Made by a program: the position numbers and the translations under genes. From assembly GCA_965214375.1 (NCBI GenBank), contig OZ243947.1:2232001-2296000 (forward strand): a stretch of DNA of 64,000 bases, in the 5' to 3' direction. The stretch comes from Endobugula sp965214375 (GTDB taxonomy: Bacteria > Pseudomonadota > Gammaproteobacteria > Pseudomonadales > Cellvibrionaceae). Of this stretch, positions 63,979 to 64,000 are shown piece after piece. How positions within the stretch are numbered: position 1 is the first letter of the stretch; each line of letters begins with the position of its first letter. Below the pieces are notes generated by a model, which was not told where the DNA came from, made no database searches, and worked only from the letters and a program-made list of their open reading frames with translations.

Positions 63979-64000
63979 CTTTTTCTGCTGCTGATCATCA

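Overview
The window looks like a chromosomal segment of a marine-type gammaproteobacterium near the Pseudomonadales/Cellvibrionales. Several gene neighbourhoods match those I know from Pseudomonas: ctpA-envC, yibN-grx-secB, ntrC-ntrB-glnA, and HAD-rppH-ptsP-NRDE-lgt-thyA followed further on by folA and ilvD. Codon use and base composition (mid-40s percent GC by eye) are even across these core blocks. The run of hypothetical genes at about 22-28 kb and parts of the phage remnant are visibly more AT-rich. No rRNA, tRNA or CRISPR array was recognised.

Layout. 1-9 kb: envelope proteins (CtpA, EnvC), redox and secretion chaperones (YibN, GrxC, SecB), and the nitrogen block ntrB/ntrC/glnA. Here glnA has a readable sigma-54 promoter and two NtrC sites. 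9-21.6 kb: typA, a broken Cache-HAMP gene, a broken DsbA-family gene, gcvT-gcvH, rppH-ptsP (PTS-Ntr), lgt and thyA. 21.6-27.9 kb: an accessory island of hypothetical genes, mostly minus strand. It holds an integron attC-like site, a decayed BrnT/BrnA toxin-antitoxin pair and several genes broken by in-frame stops or frameshifts. 27.9-33 kb: fghA, a 25-bp inverted-repeat element, an MFS exporter, avtA, folA and a membrane protein.

33.5-39.4 kb is a P2-like prophage remnant read on the minus strand (tail fibre, fibre assembly, lysis-type papain fold, sheath, tape measure, U, X, D). A deletion fuses the sheath gene to the tape-measure gene. It abuts a 5'-truncated large membrane-toxin-like gene (39.4-41.4 kb) and a gene with a degenerate Fic-like motif (41.4-42.4 kb). 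42.5-64 kb returns to core and metabolic genes: ilvD, phhB, nhaA, eda, rnr-radA, gspA/gspB, a PilZ protein, ettA, a complete TRAP transporter (dctPQM), a large secreted PKD/Ig-type protein, and glyA-nrdR.

The most unusual property of the window is the number of interrupted genes. I count at least ten loci with a single-base change at a short homopolymer or a lone in-frame stop, after which the reading resumes convincingly. Core housekeeping genes, including two that contain 10-base homopolymers (envC and yibN), stay intact. The candidates for this are real gene decay, phase variation at A7/T7 tracts, or assembly error, and raw reads would separate them.
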